Source: a virus. From it: 21,825 nucleotides of DNA. The notes beneath the pieces were generated by a model. That model did not search any database. It had not been told where the DNA came from and worked only from the letters and a program-made list of their open reading frames with translations. This document shows positions 5,656 through 14,302 of the stretch, in pieces; positions within the stretch are counted from its first letter, which is position 1, and every line of letters begins with the position of its first letter. A program made the translations under genes and the position numbers. The DNA lies in IMG/VR virus record IMGVR_UViG_3300017917_003357, positions 1 to 21,825 of that record; one strand, given 5' to 3'.

Positions 5656-6069
5656 ATGGCAACTTTAAGAAATGTGTCAAGCGGACCATACAACGTTGGA
5701 AATACTCCGCCAGTAGTTGTCTGGACTGTTGTAAAAGGTGACACAGCCTCTTTTAGAGTTTATGTTACAGACGATGCACAGATTCCACTGCATATTCCAG
5801 ACTGGTCAATAAGAATGCAGATAAAAAGACCAGCTCACACAGAAGATTATGGTTATGTAACAGATGACTCAACAATTATTCTAGATCTTTATCCAGAAGC
5901 TGATCCAGATGATGCAGAAGGAGAATTTACTGTCTCTATAACCTCTGAACAATCATCAATCCTTGCAACTGGAGATATCTTTGATATTGAATTGTCAAGA
6001 GCACAGAGAGAAACCGTATGGACTGTGGCCCAGGGCAGTATGAAGATTCTTGAGGATATAACACTTTAA
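5656..6069 (+). CDS. Baseplate/fibre-type structural protein, paralogue of 3654-4049 (137 aa)
   Basis: Residues about 22-37 (VWTVVKGDTASFRVYV) match the BppU-like N-terminal core, followed by WSIRMQIKRP, which aligns with the equivalent strand in the 3654 gene. A second acidic segment (EADPDDAEGEF) and a final strand WTVAQGSMKILEDITL complete a beta-sandwich-like fold. The two genes likely arose by duplication and have since diverged widely. It opens the long fibre module, and its stop codon overlaps the next start (TAATG). A connector or baseplate role is inferred. Confidence 0.65.
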   Translation: MATLRNVSSGPYNVGNTPPVVVWTVVKGDTASFRVYVTDDAQIPLHIPDWSIRMQIKRPAHTEDYGYVTDDSTIILDLYPEADPDDAEGEFTVSITSEQSSILATGDIFDIELSRAQRETVWTVAQGSMKILEDITL

Positions 6070-6296
6070 TGGCTTCCGCCGTAATAACTAAAAAACAAAC
6101 ATCTGCAACGATTAAGGCAGCATCTGCAGTAGCCTATGGAATTATTAATGTTACTGGTCCAAGACCAACTGTTCAAATTACAGATGTTATGCCTTACAGA
6201 ATAAGCTTTACAAATATTGGAATTCCTAGCTATACTATTAACAACGTTCCAGGAATTGGAATTCAAGTTATTGGCTACTCAAACTGGATCATTTAA
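6069..6296 (+). CDS. Small structural-type protein (75 aa)
   Basis: A short protein of Ile/Val/Thr-rich beta strands (YGIINVTG, VQITDVMPYRISFTNIG, IQVIGYSNWII), with no charged clusters, signal or catalytic motif. The start overlaps the stop of the baseplate-type gene (TAATG), implying coupled translation. The composition suits a virion component such as a small sandwich domain. No family is recognised, so a structural role rests on context. Confidence 0.6.
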   Translation: MASAVITKKQTSATIKAASAVAYGIINVTGPRPTVQITDVMPYRISFTNIGIPSYTINNVPGIGIQVIGYSNWII

Positions 6297-6299
6297 AAA

Positions 6300-6321
6300 G
6301 CATAACTAATTATGCTATAAT
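6300..6321 (+). promoter_or_regulatory. Extended -10 promoter TGCTATAAT overlapped by a palindrome
   Basis: The -10 element (6313-6321) ends 6 nt before the ATG at 6328, predicting a leaderless mRNA. The palindrome GCATAA-CTAA-TTATGC (6300-6315) overlaps its TGC part, so a protein bound there could block the polymerase. No -35 box is obvious. Confidence 0.6.
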
Positions 6322-6327
6322 ACATTT

Positions 6328-6774
6328 ATGGCTAAAATATCACTTGCAAGCGTAAAAGCTCTATTCCAAACTGGAGATAGACCATCTCAAAACGATTATG
6401 AAGATTTAATTGATACTACATCTGCTCAATCAACAGATTTGGGAACAGCTGGAAATAACGAGAACACAATTTCTGGAATTGAAAACGCAACCGTAATTGA
6501 TAATTTTGATGCAACAGTATGGAGAATGGTTAAATACATCATCTCTATTAAGAAGACTTCTGCTGGCGAGAATAAATACTATGCCACAGAGATGACCGTG
6601 CTAGTTGATGGTACAAATGTATCAGTAAGCGAGTATGGAACAATTGACAATGATGGGAATATTGGCACCATTGCTGTCTCCAGGGTTAATAACACAGTTG
6701 CCCTCACTGTGACACCCGTACAAGGAATAACCCCAATTACTGTACGTTTTGCACGTATGGGACTGAAGGCATAA
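6328..6774 (+). CDS. Structural protein sharing a C-terminal domain with the 843-aa fibre (148 aa)
   Basis: The N-terminal segment ALFQTGDRPSQNDYEDLID (about residues 11-29) is a pattern often seen at the start of small phage fibre or tail proteins. The C-terminal 85 residues (VKYIISIKK, then EMTVLVDGTNVSVSEYGTI, then a strand before FARMGLKA) align with the last 90 residues of the 6792 fibre (VKYLIRTVG, LLATVDGASNVAVTEYGTI). It may therefore be a freestanding copy of the fibre tip or of a shared trimerisation domain. The mRNA is likely leaderless. The large fibre gene follows after 17 nt. Confidence 0.65.
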   Translation: MAKISLASVKALFQTGDRPSQNDYEDLIDTTSAQSTDLGTAGNNENTISGIENATVIDNFDATVWRMVKYIISIKKTSAGENKYYATEMTVLVDGTNVSVSEYGTIDNDGNIGTIAVSRVNNTVALTVTPVQGITPITVRFARMGLKA

Positions 6775-6791
6775 TCTAAAGGAGATAAAAA

Positions 6792-9323
6792 ATGGCAACG
6801 ATTGATAAAAACTTTAAAGTAAAAAATGGCTTGGTTGTTGAAGGATCAACAGCAACTGTAAATGGAGATCAAGTCCTTACAGAAAATGCATCCGATCAAT
6901 ATATCATTAACCTTATTGGCGGTACAGCAACCCCTGATAACACACCTGATGCAGTTGTGAAGCGTGATGAGAATGGTGACTTTGCTGCTGGAGAAATTAC
7001 AGCAGATCTTGTTGGTGATGTAACTGGTCAAGTATCAGATATTTCAAATCATGACACAGATGATCTTGCAGAAGGAACAACAAACAAATATTTTACAGAT
7101 TCTCGTGTTAAAGATGTTCTTACAGGTGCTACAAAGACAAACATCACAATTGAGACAATTGCTGGTGAACTTCACATTACCGCTGAAAATGGTGTAGCAG
7201 ATTCAACAACAGACGATCTTACAGAAGGTGCTTCAAACAAATATTTTACAGATTCTCGTGTACAAGATGTTTTGTCAAATTCAGCAGGTATGGGCCTTGA
7301 CTGGAACTCAAATACAAATAGTTTTGATATCAATGCATCTGGAGCAGTTGGAGATAGTTCGGTAAGTGGTCTTACTGTATATCCTGGAACTGGACCAAAT
7401 GCAGTATCATTTGTAGCAATTGATCGCAATACTGTTGATACTTGGTACGATGCAGAAGGTGCAGCTCAAGATGTTCAGGATAACCTTGACACACACACAA
7501 ATGCAACATCTGCTCACGGTGTAACAGGAAATATTGTTGGTACATCAGATACACAGACACTTACAAACAAGACACTTGAGGGTACAATATACCTTGGTGT
7601 TGACAATACAAATGCAGCATATATTCAAACTGAAACTGATAGTGCAGGAAATCTTACAGTACATGCAGGAAATGATTTAACATTGTCTACAAACTCTGGA
7701 GACATTGTTATTAATCCAGATGGAACAGCATATATTGGTTCTGCTTCAGCAGGTAACGAAATTGCAACTAACTCATATGTTGATAATGCAGTTGCTGGTC
7801 TTAATTGGAAGCAAGCAGTAAATCTTCTTTGGGATGATACTCAAATAACAATGTCTGGTTCAACAGGAACATTAGCACTTGATGCACATCCAGCACTTAC
7901 ACAGGCAGAAAACGGATACAGAATCTTAACCATTAATATGGGCGCAGACAACGGTATCTGGGTATATAGCGATAATGGTACAAACTGGTCTATCTCTCGT
8001 CCAGCAGATGCTGATACATATCAAGAACTTATTGGTGCAGCAGTTTATGTTATGGAAGGAACCCAGTATGGTTCAACTTCTTGGGTACAGGGAGATCACT
8101 ATCTAACTGACTTTACAGGACAAGACTGGACACAGTTCTCAGGTAATGGTTCTGTAACAGCAGGAACAGGCATTATTGTAGATGGTCTTCAAGTATCTGT
8201 AGATACTGATGTAATTGCTACACAGTTCTATGCAGATTCTGCAGTTGGTACTCACTCAGATTACACAAGCAATATTCACGGTGTAACTGGTGATGTTGTA
8301 GGAACTTCAGATGCTCAGGATCTTTCAAACAAGACATTTAAAGGTCAGACTAACTTCCAGTCTGCAGGCGGTGCTGGAGGAACAAATAACCACATTGATG
8401 TAGATAACTCAACTGGCAAGATGACTGTTGAATCTGGTTATGCGTTAGATTTAACATCTCAAAATGATGTAACAATTACTTCTTGGTCATCAGATGTAGT
8501 ACTTAAGCCAGACGGAAATGCATTCCTATGGAATAAAAATGCTGAAAACCAAATTGCAACTCAAGGATATGTTGATGGTCAAACAACAGACGATATCTCT
8601 GAAGGTACAGCACAGTACTTTACACAGGCTCGTGCTCGTGAGTCACTATCTGCAGGAAATGCAATCAACTACAACTCAACAACAGGTGAGATTGCAGTAG
8701 ATGCATCACAACTTGATACAGATGATATTTCTGAGGGAGCAACTAACCACTACTTTACAGATGGTCGTGCTAAGGACGCAGCAGCAGATCTTTTGACTAA
8801 TGCCACCCTTTCAAATATTACAATCACTGGTACAGGTACAGGTCTTACTATCACAGCAGAAAATGGTGTAGCAGATTCTGATACTGACGATCTAACAGAA
8901 GGTTCAACAAACCTTTACTTTACAGATGCTCGTGCTCGTACTGCGGTAGATGGAACAACTCGCTCATTTACAGCAATTAACATAAATGATTACCGTAAAG
9001 AAGAGGCAACACAGCAATATGTTGCATCTGCTTCAACAGTTACAGCACATACATTTACTGGCAATCGCTCAGTTAAATATCTTATCCGCACAGTCGGAGA
9101 TGTATCTGGAACACTTCATTCACAGATTACAGAACTTCTTGCAACTGTAGATGGAGCAAGCAATGTAGCAGTTACAGAATATGGAACAATTCATAGCTCA
9201 GAAAATCCACTATCGTCAGCAACAGTTGACTTTGCAGGAGGAGAATTCCGACTTCGTGTAACAACAGCAATTGCAGGTGCAGAAGTTGTTGCAGCAGCAA
9301 CAATCATGTCCTGGGCAGATTAA
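6792..9323 (+). CDS. Long repetitive tail-fibre protein (843 aa)
   Basis: Five copies of a TDD(L/I)xEGxxNxYFTxxR element (near residues 89, 140, 600, 643 and 698) are the hallmark of long phage tail fibres. Between them are two copies of an HGVTG-(I/V)VGTSDxQxLxNKT module and two of a NPDG/KPDG-type motif followed by a NxIATxxYVD end. The N-terminus MATIDKNFKVKNGLVV is shared with the next gene, and the last 90 residues with the 6328 gene. No catalytic or protease motif is visible. It has a strong AAAGGAGAT ribosome-binding site, unlike the leaderless genes. It is probably the major host-recognition fibre or its shaft. Confidence 0.85.
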   Translation: MATIDKNFKVKNGLVVEGSTATVNGDQVLTENASDQYIINLIGGTATPDNTPDAVVKRDENGDFAAGEITADLVGDVTGQVSDISNHDTDDLAEGTTNKYFTDSRVKDVLTGATKTNITIETIAGELHITAENGVADSTTDDLTEGASNKYFTDSRVQDVLSNSAGMGLDWNSNTNSFDINASGAVGDSSVSGLTVYPGTGPNAVSFVAIDRNTVDTWYDAEGAAQDVQDNLDTHTNATSAHGVTGNIVGTSDTQTLTNKTLEGTIYLGVDNTNAAYIQTETDSAGNLTVHAGNDLTLSTNSGDIVINPDGTAYIGSASAGNEIATNSYVDNAVAGLNWKQAVNLLWDDTQITMSGSTGTLALDAHPALTQAENGYRILTINMGADNGIWVYSDNGTNWSISRPADADTYQELIGAAVYVMEGTQYGSTSWVQGDHYLTDFTGQDWTQFSGNGSVTAGTGIIVDGLQVSVDTDVIATQFYADSAVGTHSDYTSNIHGVTGDVVGTSDAQDLSNKTFKGQTNFQSAGGAGGTNNHIDVDNSTGKMTVESGYALDLTSQNDVTITSWSSDVVLKPDGNAFLWNKNAENQIATQGYVDGQTTDDISEGTAQYFTQARARESLSAGNAINYNSTTGEIAVDASQLDTDDISEGATNHYFTDGRAKDAAADLLTNATLSNITITGTGTGLTITAENGVADSDTDDLTEGSTNLYFTDARARTAVDGTTRSFTAININDYRKEEATQQYVASASTVTAHTFTGNRSVKYLIRTVGDVSGTLHSQITELLATVDGASNVAVTEYGTIHSSENPLSSATVDFAGGEFRLRVTTAIAGAEVVAAATIMSWAD

Positions 9324-9345
9324 TTAAATAAAAAGGAGACACTAA

Positions 9346-9798
9346 GTGGCAACGATTGATAAAGACTTTAAAGTAAAGAATGGGTTAGTCGTTGCCCTTG
9401 GTGCATCTTTTGGCGGTGCAGTTACAGTAGCAACTCCAACTCTTCCTGGACATGCTGCAACAAAAGATTATGTAGATAATTTAAGTTCTTCTATCCCTGT
9501 TTCAGATACTGCCCCAGAAAATCCATCTAATGGAAGTATGTGGTTTGACACTGTAACAAACAGAATTTATGTTTATTATAATTCAACTTGGAATGCACAA
9601 GCATCTCTCAATGATGCAGAAATTTTACCAGATCATATTCACGATACCGCAATTGACGGTACTGGAAGAATAGTCAGCATATTTGTAGACGGAGGATTCT
9701 ATAATCAAGCAGGGGCTTTAGTTGATTCTGGTTTTTACAATGCAACATCCTGGACTCAGGTTTGGGATGGGGGATCCTCAATAGATAATTTCAATTAA
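9346..9798 (+). CDS. Fibre accessory/short fibre protein with GTG start (150 aa)
   Basis: The start is GTG, supported by AAAAGGAG 8 nt upstream. Residues 1-16 (MATIDKDFKVKNGLVV) match the fibre at 6792 except at one position, suggesting a common attachment or assembly peptide. The middle GSMWFDTVTNRIYVYYNSTW matches the G.lWfdt.t...y.y..g.W motif of phage fibre and adaptor proteins. A Gly/Tyr-rich tail carries a doubled FYN-containing element (GGFYNQAG, SGFYNATS). It probably joins fibres to the virion or forms a short side fibre. Confidence 0.7.
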   Translation: MATIDKDFKVKNGLVVALGASFGGAVTVATPTLPGHAATKDYVDNLSSSIPVSDTAPENPSNGSMWFDTVTNRIYVYYNSTWNAQASLNDAEILPDHIHDTAIDGTGRIVSIFVDGGFYNQAGALVDSGFYNATSWTQVWDGGSSIDNFN

Positions 9799-9803
9799 TT
9801 ATC

Positions 9804-9812
9804 TGATATAAT
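9804..9812 (+). promoter_or_regulatory. Extended -10 promoter TGATATAAT
   Basis: The box lies 25 nt before the ATG at 9838, giving a leader of about 18 nt that still includes the strong GGAGGA ribosome-binding site (9828-9833). Confidence 0.6.
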
Positions 9813-9837
9813 ACTATAGACACCACTGGAGGAATAA

Positions 9838-12411
9838 ATGTCAACAAGAATGCAACAGCGTAGAGGAACTGCTTCACAGTGGATTTCTACAAACTCAGGT
9901 AACGGACCAATCCTAGCTGCTGGAGAAATTGGTTTTGAGTCAGACACTAATAAATTTAAGATTGGTGACGGAATCAATCACTGGGTAGACCTTGTTTACT
10001 TTACAGACGTAGAATCTGCTTTGGGTGCGATTTCAGGTCTTGTTGATGGTGCTCCAGGACTTCTTAACACTCTCAATGAAATTGCAGCAGCAATTAATGA
10101 CGACCCAAATTTCTTCTCAACAGTTTCAACAAACCTTTCTAACCATGCTTCAGATACAACAAATATTCACGGCATTGCAAATACTGCAGACCTTGCAACA
10201 CAGCAGTATGTTGACGATGCAGTTGGAAATGCAGAGGTAGACCAATCAACACTCGCTGGAACAGGTCTTGCTTGGAATATTTCTACAGGACAATTTGATG
10301 TTGATTCAACCATTGCTACAAAAACCTATGCAGATACAGCTGCATCAAATGCAGTTGCTGAAATTGTAGACTCAGCACCAGGAGCTCTTAATACCCTTAA
10401 CGAATTGGCAGCAGCAATTAATGATGATGCTTCTTATGCAGCTACAATTACTACTGCCCTTGGAAATAAAGCCCCACTAAATAACCCTACATTTACGGGT
10501 ACTGTTGATGTTACTGGAGCACAAATTACTGGTGTTGCAAACCCAGTAGCAGATTCTGATGCAGTAAATAAAGCATATATGATAACAACTGGTAATACAG
10601 CACTTAACTTGCATAATGAAGCTACAACAAATGTTCACGGAATATCAGATACAGAAAATCTAGTTTACACAAATGACGGTAGATTATCAGACCAAAGAAC
10701 GCCAGTTGATGACTCAGTTTCTGCACCTAAAATTCAAGACAGTGCTGTAACTACTAATAAAATTGCAAACTCAAATGTTACAAAAGATAAGATTGCAGAT
10801 TTAGCAGTAGAAACAGATAAAATCAATAGCTCAGCTGTAACAGAGGCCAAGATAGCAAATAATGCAGTCACCACTGATAAAATTGCAGACTCAAACGTGA
10901 CAGAGGCTAAGATTAATACAGGTGCAGTAACTGCTGACAAAATTGGATCATCTGCTGTAACTGAAGGAAAGATTGCAACAAGTGCAGTATCTGAATCTAA
11001 GATAGCTACAGGAGCTATTGTTGATTCAAAGATTGCAACTGCAGCAGATATTGCACAATCAAAGATTAAAGATTTGGTTTCAGATCTTGCTGCTAAGGCA
11101 ACAGATGCAGACCTAGATGCACACACAGGAGCAACAACTTCAGTACATGGAATTGCAAATACAGCAGACCTTGCTACGAATACGTATGCAGATACAGCAG
11201 CTTCTAGCGCAGTATCAACACACAACTCAGATACAACATCTGTTCATGGAATTACAGATACATCGCTTCTTGTTACAACAACAGGAACAGAGACTCTTTC
11301 TAATAAAACTATTGCAGATCCAACTATTTTAGTTGGTCAATCACCTTCTCAAGTTAGTATTTCTGCAACTGAAATTGGATACCTTGACGGTGTAACTTCT
11401 GCCATTCAGACACAATTAGACGCAAAGGCTTCATCGTCAGACTTGTCAGATCACAACTCAGACACCACATCTGTGCATGGAATTTCTGATACATCACAAC
11501 TTGCTTACAAGAATGCTGCAGACCAAACCTTTACTGGTAACATGGAAATTGACGGAAACCTAGTTGTTGACGGAGACTTTACTGTAAATGGTACAAATTT
11601 TGCAGCATCTGCAACATCTATTACAATTGAAGATAACATGGTTCAGCTTGCTCATCAAAATGCAGGTAACACAGTAGACCTAGGTCTTGTGGTTGCTTAC
11701 AATGATGGTGCAGCAAAGCATGCAGGTATTGTAAGAGATGTATCTGCTAATAAATGGAAGCTTTTTAGAGGAGTTACAACAGAGCCTTCAACTACAGTTG
11801 ATTTTACACAGGGATCACTTGATGACCTTGAAGTTGCTGAAATTATGGCATCATCTATTACAGTAGGAGATGTTTCAAATACTGAGTTTAGCTACTTAAA
11901 TGGTGTAACTTCTGCAATTCAGACACAGCTTGACGCTAAGCTTGCATCTTCAACAGCTGCATCTACATACGAAACAATATCAAATGTAGACCTAAAGGCT
12001 CCAAAGGCAGATCCAACATTTACAGGTACTGTAACCGTAGGATCTTCTGGAATCGCATTTTCTGATAAGACACAGACAAAAGCTGGAGTACCATCACTTA
12101 CTACAATTGCAACAGCTGTTTCATCAAGCACAACACTTGATGCACTTGGAACAGATGCATACGTAAGAGACTCGCTTGTTCCTCTATCAGGAGCAGTAAA
12201 CATCAGCTTTGAAGCAACAGGAAATGCTAAGTACGCAATAGGTTCTTCAATCAACTTCTATCAGTCATCAGGTACTGGTGCAAATATTACTGGAGACGGA
12301 ATAACAATTCTTTCAACACCAGGTTCAACACTAAGAACAACATATTCGTCAGTTACAGCTACTAAGGTTGCTTCAACAACATGGTTGTTAGCTGGAGACT
12401 TAAAAGCATAA
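9838..12411 (+). CDS. Long tail-fibre protein with Mtd-like N-terminus (857 aa)
   Basis: The N-terminus (RMQQRRGTASQW, then LAAGEIGFESDTNKFKIGDG, about residues 4-45) is the classic Mtd-type N-terminal domain that anchors phage fibres. Two copies of an APG.LNTLNE.AAAINDD module follow. Residues about 302-410 are ten decapeptide repeats of the form SAVTxxKIAx. Later come two YL(D/N)GVTSAIQTQLDAK modules and a domain DGDFTVNGTNFAASATSITI, followed by VRDVSANKWKLF, also common in phage fibres. The protein shares the LSNKT and HGI modules with the 843-aa fibre. No catalytic residues are seen. Together the two giant fibres imply a complex or alternative adsorption apparatus. Confidence 0.85.
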   Translation: MSTRMQQRRGTASQWISTNSGNGPILAAGEIGFESDTNKFKIGDGINHWVDLVYFTDVESALGAISGLVDGAPGLLNTLNEIAAAINDDPNFFSTVSTNLSNHASDTTNIHGIANTADLATQQYVDDAVGNAEVDQSTLAGTGLAWNISTGQFDVDSTIATKTYADTAASNAVAEIVDSAPGALNTLNELAAAINDDASYAATITTALGNKAPLNNPTFTGTVDVTGAQITGVANPVADSDAVNKAYMITTGNTALNLHNEATTNVHGISDTENLVYTNDGRLSDQRTPVDDSVSAPKIQDSAVTTNKIANSNVTKDKIADLAVETDKINSSAVTEAKIANNAVTTDKIADSNVTEAKINTGAVTADKIGSSAVTEGKIATSAVSESKIATGAIVDSKIATAADIAQSKIKDLVSDLAAKATDADLDAHTGATTSVHGIANTADLATNTYADTAASSAVSTHNSDTTSVHGITDTSLLVTTTGTETLSNKTIADPTILVGQSPSQVSISATEIGYLDGVTSAIQTQLDAKASSSDLSDHNSDTTSVHGISDTSQLAYKNAADQTFTGNMEIDGNLVVDGDFTVNGTNFAASATSITIEDNMVQLAHQNAGNTVDLGLVVAYNDGAAKHAGIVRDVSANKWKLFRGVTTEPSTTVDFTQGSLDDLEVAEIMASSITVGDVSNTEFSYLNGVTSAIQTQLDAKLASSTAASTYETISNVDLKAPKADPTFTGTVTVGSSGIAFSDKTQTKAGVPSLTTIATAVSSSTTLDALGTDAYVRDSLVPLSGAVNISFEATGNAKYAIGSSINFYQSSGTGANITGDGITILSTPGSTLRTTYSSVTATKVASTTWLLAGDLKA
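10741..11040 (+). repeat. Ten tandem 30-bp units coding SAVTxxKIAx decapeptides
   Basis: Unit register is fixed by the VTxxKI core (examples: SAVTEAKIAN, NAVTTDKIAD, GAVTADKIGS). DNA copies differ mostly at third positions, so the protein repeat is selected rather than freshly duplicated. It probably forms a regular beta-helix or shaft segment. Confidence 0.8.
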
Positions 12412-12427
12412 ATAAAGGGGATACATA

Positions 12428-13678
12428 ATGTCAAAAGGTATAGGTAGAAGAGCTTCAGCACAGGATAACTTTATTGGGCCAAATGCTCCAACTAACTTAA
12501 CTGCTACTAATGATCCAGCTAATCGTCCATATAATAATGGAAAAATTAATTTATCTTGGACTGCTCCTGCATCTGGAAATACTCCAACAGGATATAAGGT
12601 TTTTCGTGGTGGCACTGAAATTACAACGGTATCGTATGGAACAAATAGTTATTCAGATACTGGTTTAAACTCAGATACTCAATATACCTATGTTGTTAAG
12701 GCATATGATGATTATGCATCTAGCGCAGACTCTAATTCAGCATCTGCAACAGCGACTACGGTTCCAGCAACAATGACAGCCCCATCAGCTACAGCTGGAG
12801 TTGATAAAGATACAATTACATATACACAACCATCTACTGGTGGATCTGCAATTACAACATACAGATGGGAAAGTAATGATTCAAAAACTGGAACATCAGC
12901 TAGCACTTCTGTTGATATTGCACAAGAAGCAAATACAGCTCAAACATATCGTGTAAGAGCTGAAAATGCAAATGGTGTTGGAGAATGGTCTTCTTATTCA
13001 AACTCAGTAACAACACAGGCTCCAAGCTTCTTTGGACCACCAAGTTTCTTTGGTCCCCCAGGATTCTTTGGACCACCTGATTTTTTTGGTCCTCCAGGAT
13101 TCTTTGGCCCACCAGGGTTCTTTGGACCACCAGGGTTCTTTGGACCACCTGACTTCTTTGGCCCACCAGGTTTTAGTGGAAAGTCTTTAGGTGCAACAAC
13201 ATTGATTAAGACTCCAACTGGAACTGTTTCTGCTCAACAAATTTCTGTAGGAGATGAAGTTTTGGGGTTAAGAATACCAGGTGTTCCAGATGACTTTGCA
13301 ATGAATATTTCTGAAGCTCCTACTGATTTTCAGTATAACTTTACACAAGAACAGATAAACAATGCAGAAGAGACAGTTGTAACTGTTGTAGGAAAAGCTA
13401 TTCATGAATCACCTGGAGCAGTAGTGGTAAATTCAGATATATACTCTACAAGACACTGGGTATTAGTAAAGCGAGAAGAAAATATTATTCTTATAAACGC
13501 TATTGCAATTCAAGAAGGAGACTTAATCTATAACTATGATAGCAAAGATTTTTCTCCAATTGAAATATTTACGGTAGATACTAATACATGGATATCTGTA
13601 TACTCAATTAACGTAGAACCACAAGATTTTTATTTTACAGAAAGTGGTTTGACGTTTGATGGAAGTCCAACAGCATAG
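12428..13678 (+). CDS. Fibre/adhesin-like protein: Fn3-Fn3-(GPP/xFF repeat)-Hint-like domain (416 aa)
   Basis: Residues about 16-110 and 115-195 are two fibronectin type III domains ([23 protein letters not shown] in the first, [15 protein letters not shown] in the second). Residues 200-247 are eight hexapeptides xFFGPP, which in triplet register read GPP-GFF or GPP-DFF, a collagen-like Gly-X-Y pattern with Pro in X and Y. From residue 253 to the end is a Hint-like domain: [11 protein letters not shown], then SVGDEVLG, then an STRH motif (His343), [12 protein letters not shown], and [13 protein letters not shown]. Hint domains catalyse N-to-S/O acyl shifts and self-cleavage; here the first residue would be Ser253, and the usual C-terminal His-Asn is replaced by FDG, so splicing is not expected. 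AAAGGGGAT precedes the start. Confidence 0.75.
   Translation: MSKGIGRRASAQDNFIGPNAPTNLTATNDPANRPYNNGKINLSWTAPASGNTPTGYKVFRGGTEITTVSYGTNSYSDTGLNSDTQYTYVVKAYDDYASSADSNSASATATTVPATMTAPSATAGVDKDTITYTQPSTGGSAITTYRWESNDSKTGTSASTSVDIAQEANTAQTYRVRAENANGVGEWSSYSNSVTTQAPSFFGPPSFFGPPGFFGPPDFFGPPGFFGPPGFFGPPGFFGPPDFFGPPGFSGKSLGATTLIKTPTGTVSAQQISVGDEVLGLRIPGVPDDFAMNISEAPTDFQYNFTQEQINNAEETVVTVVGKAIHESPGAVVVNSDIYSTRHWVLVKREENIILINAIAIQEGDLIYNYDSKDFSPIEIFTVDTNTWISVYSINVEPQDFYFTESGLTFDGSPTA
13025..13168 (+). repeat. Eight 18-bp units coding xFFGPP (collagen-like GPP triplets)
   Basis: Units begin AGC, AGT, GGA, GAT, GGA, GGG, GGG and GAC. Codons for Phe, Gly and Pro vary at third positions between units, so the repeat is protein-level. 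The variable first residue is Gly (4 times), Ser (2) or Asp (2), which restores Gly-X-Y periodicity in half of the units. Confidence 0.85.
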
Positions 13679-13732
13679 AACATGTCTAGCATTATAAACT
13701 TTATTAATAATTAATAATTTTGTATTTTGGGG

Positions 13733-14302
13733 GTGAGCAAAATAAAAATATATATTGGTGAAGAAAAAGAAGAAAAGCTTTTAGAGCCATACCTTTTTTA
13801 TTCTGAAATACCACAAAAAGCTTTAGATGCTAAGCTTTGGTTTCATCATTCCTTGATCTTTGATGAAGAGACAGGGATAAAGTTATTAGTCTCTACCTAT
13901 AAGAGCAGTGATGACAACAATAATTCTTATCCTCCAGGAACTATTGTAGTTTCTAATAAAATATATAATGAGTTCCCAGTAACACAAAGTCTATGGACTA
14001 TGGAAAATTGCATAAATAGAGGCTATGTAGACTTAAAATATAGAAAAAAATCTTTTACTTTTTACACCATTACAATCAATGATATGCTTTCAAGAGCACT
14101 AGACGTTGACGTTAAAACGTATATATATGCAAGCGGAGGAGTTACAGAACTTGGTTCTGAGATAGTTAACAAGGTTTTTGATCTTAATATATCTAATAAA
14201 GAAGTTGAAGTAGTAGATGATATTTTTCAGTTTAGAAATTATATGTTTCCAATAGCTTATATGGAAAAGAGGTTAGCTTATGTTGAAGACTATTCCAAGT
14301 AA
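13733..14302 (+). CDS. Unknown protein at the head of the dioxygenase cassette (189 aa)
   Basis: I do not recognise a family. The protein mixes short strands and helices (KIKIYIGEEKEEKLLEPY, LWFHHSLIFDEETGIKLLVS, SFTFYTITINDMLSRAL), is soluble-looking, and has no metal ligand triad. GTG at 13733 is chosen; an in-frame TTG at 13727 is an alternative. Neither has a well-spaced ribosome-binding site: the GGGGG run directly abuts the GTG. The last 23 bases overlap the next gene. By position it belongs with the cassette and could be a fibre chaperone or cassette-specific partner, but that is only a guess. Confidence 0.5.
   Translation: MSKIKIYIGEEKEEKLLEPYLFYSEIPQKALDAKLWFHHSLIFDEETGIKLLVSTYKSSDDNNNSYPPGTIVVSNKIYNEFPVTQSLWTMENCINRGYVDLKYRKKSFTFYTITINDMLSRALDVDVKTYIYASGGVTELGSEIVNKVFDLNISNKEVEVVDDIFQFRNYMFPIAYMEKRLAYVEDYSK

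Noticed and set aside
10734-11225. 163-codon minus-strand frame opposite the decapeptide repeats
   Set aside because: Low-complexity Ala/Val/Ser repeats mirror the plus-strand repeat; no promoter or start signal.
12900-13166. Minus-strand Gln/Val-rich frame opposite the GPP repeats
   Set aside because: It is produced by the repeat on the other strand; the plus frame has domains and a ribosome-binding site.
13025-13168. Regular 18-bp repeats considered as a CRISPR-like or recombination array
   Set aside because: There are no spacers, and the units are in frame inside a gene with synonymous variation.
13184-13678. Splicing intein inside the fibre gene
   Set aside because: No C-extein follows and the C-terminal His-Asn is missing, so protein splicing is not supported; a Hint-like domain is kept as the reading.
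13682-13714. 10-codon ORF between the Hint gene and the next gene
   Set aside because: Too short, Asn/Ile-rich, no ribosome-binding site.
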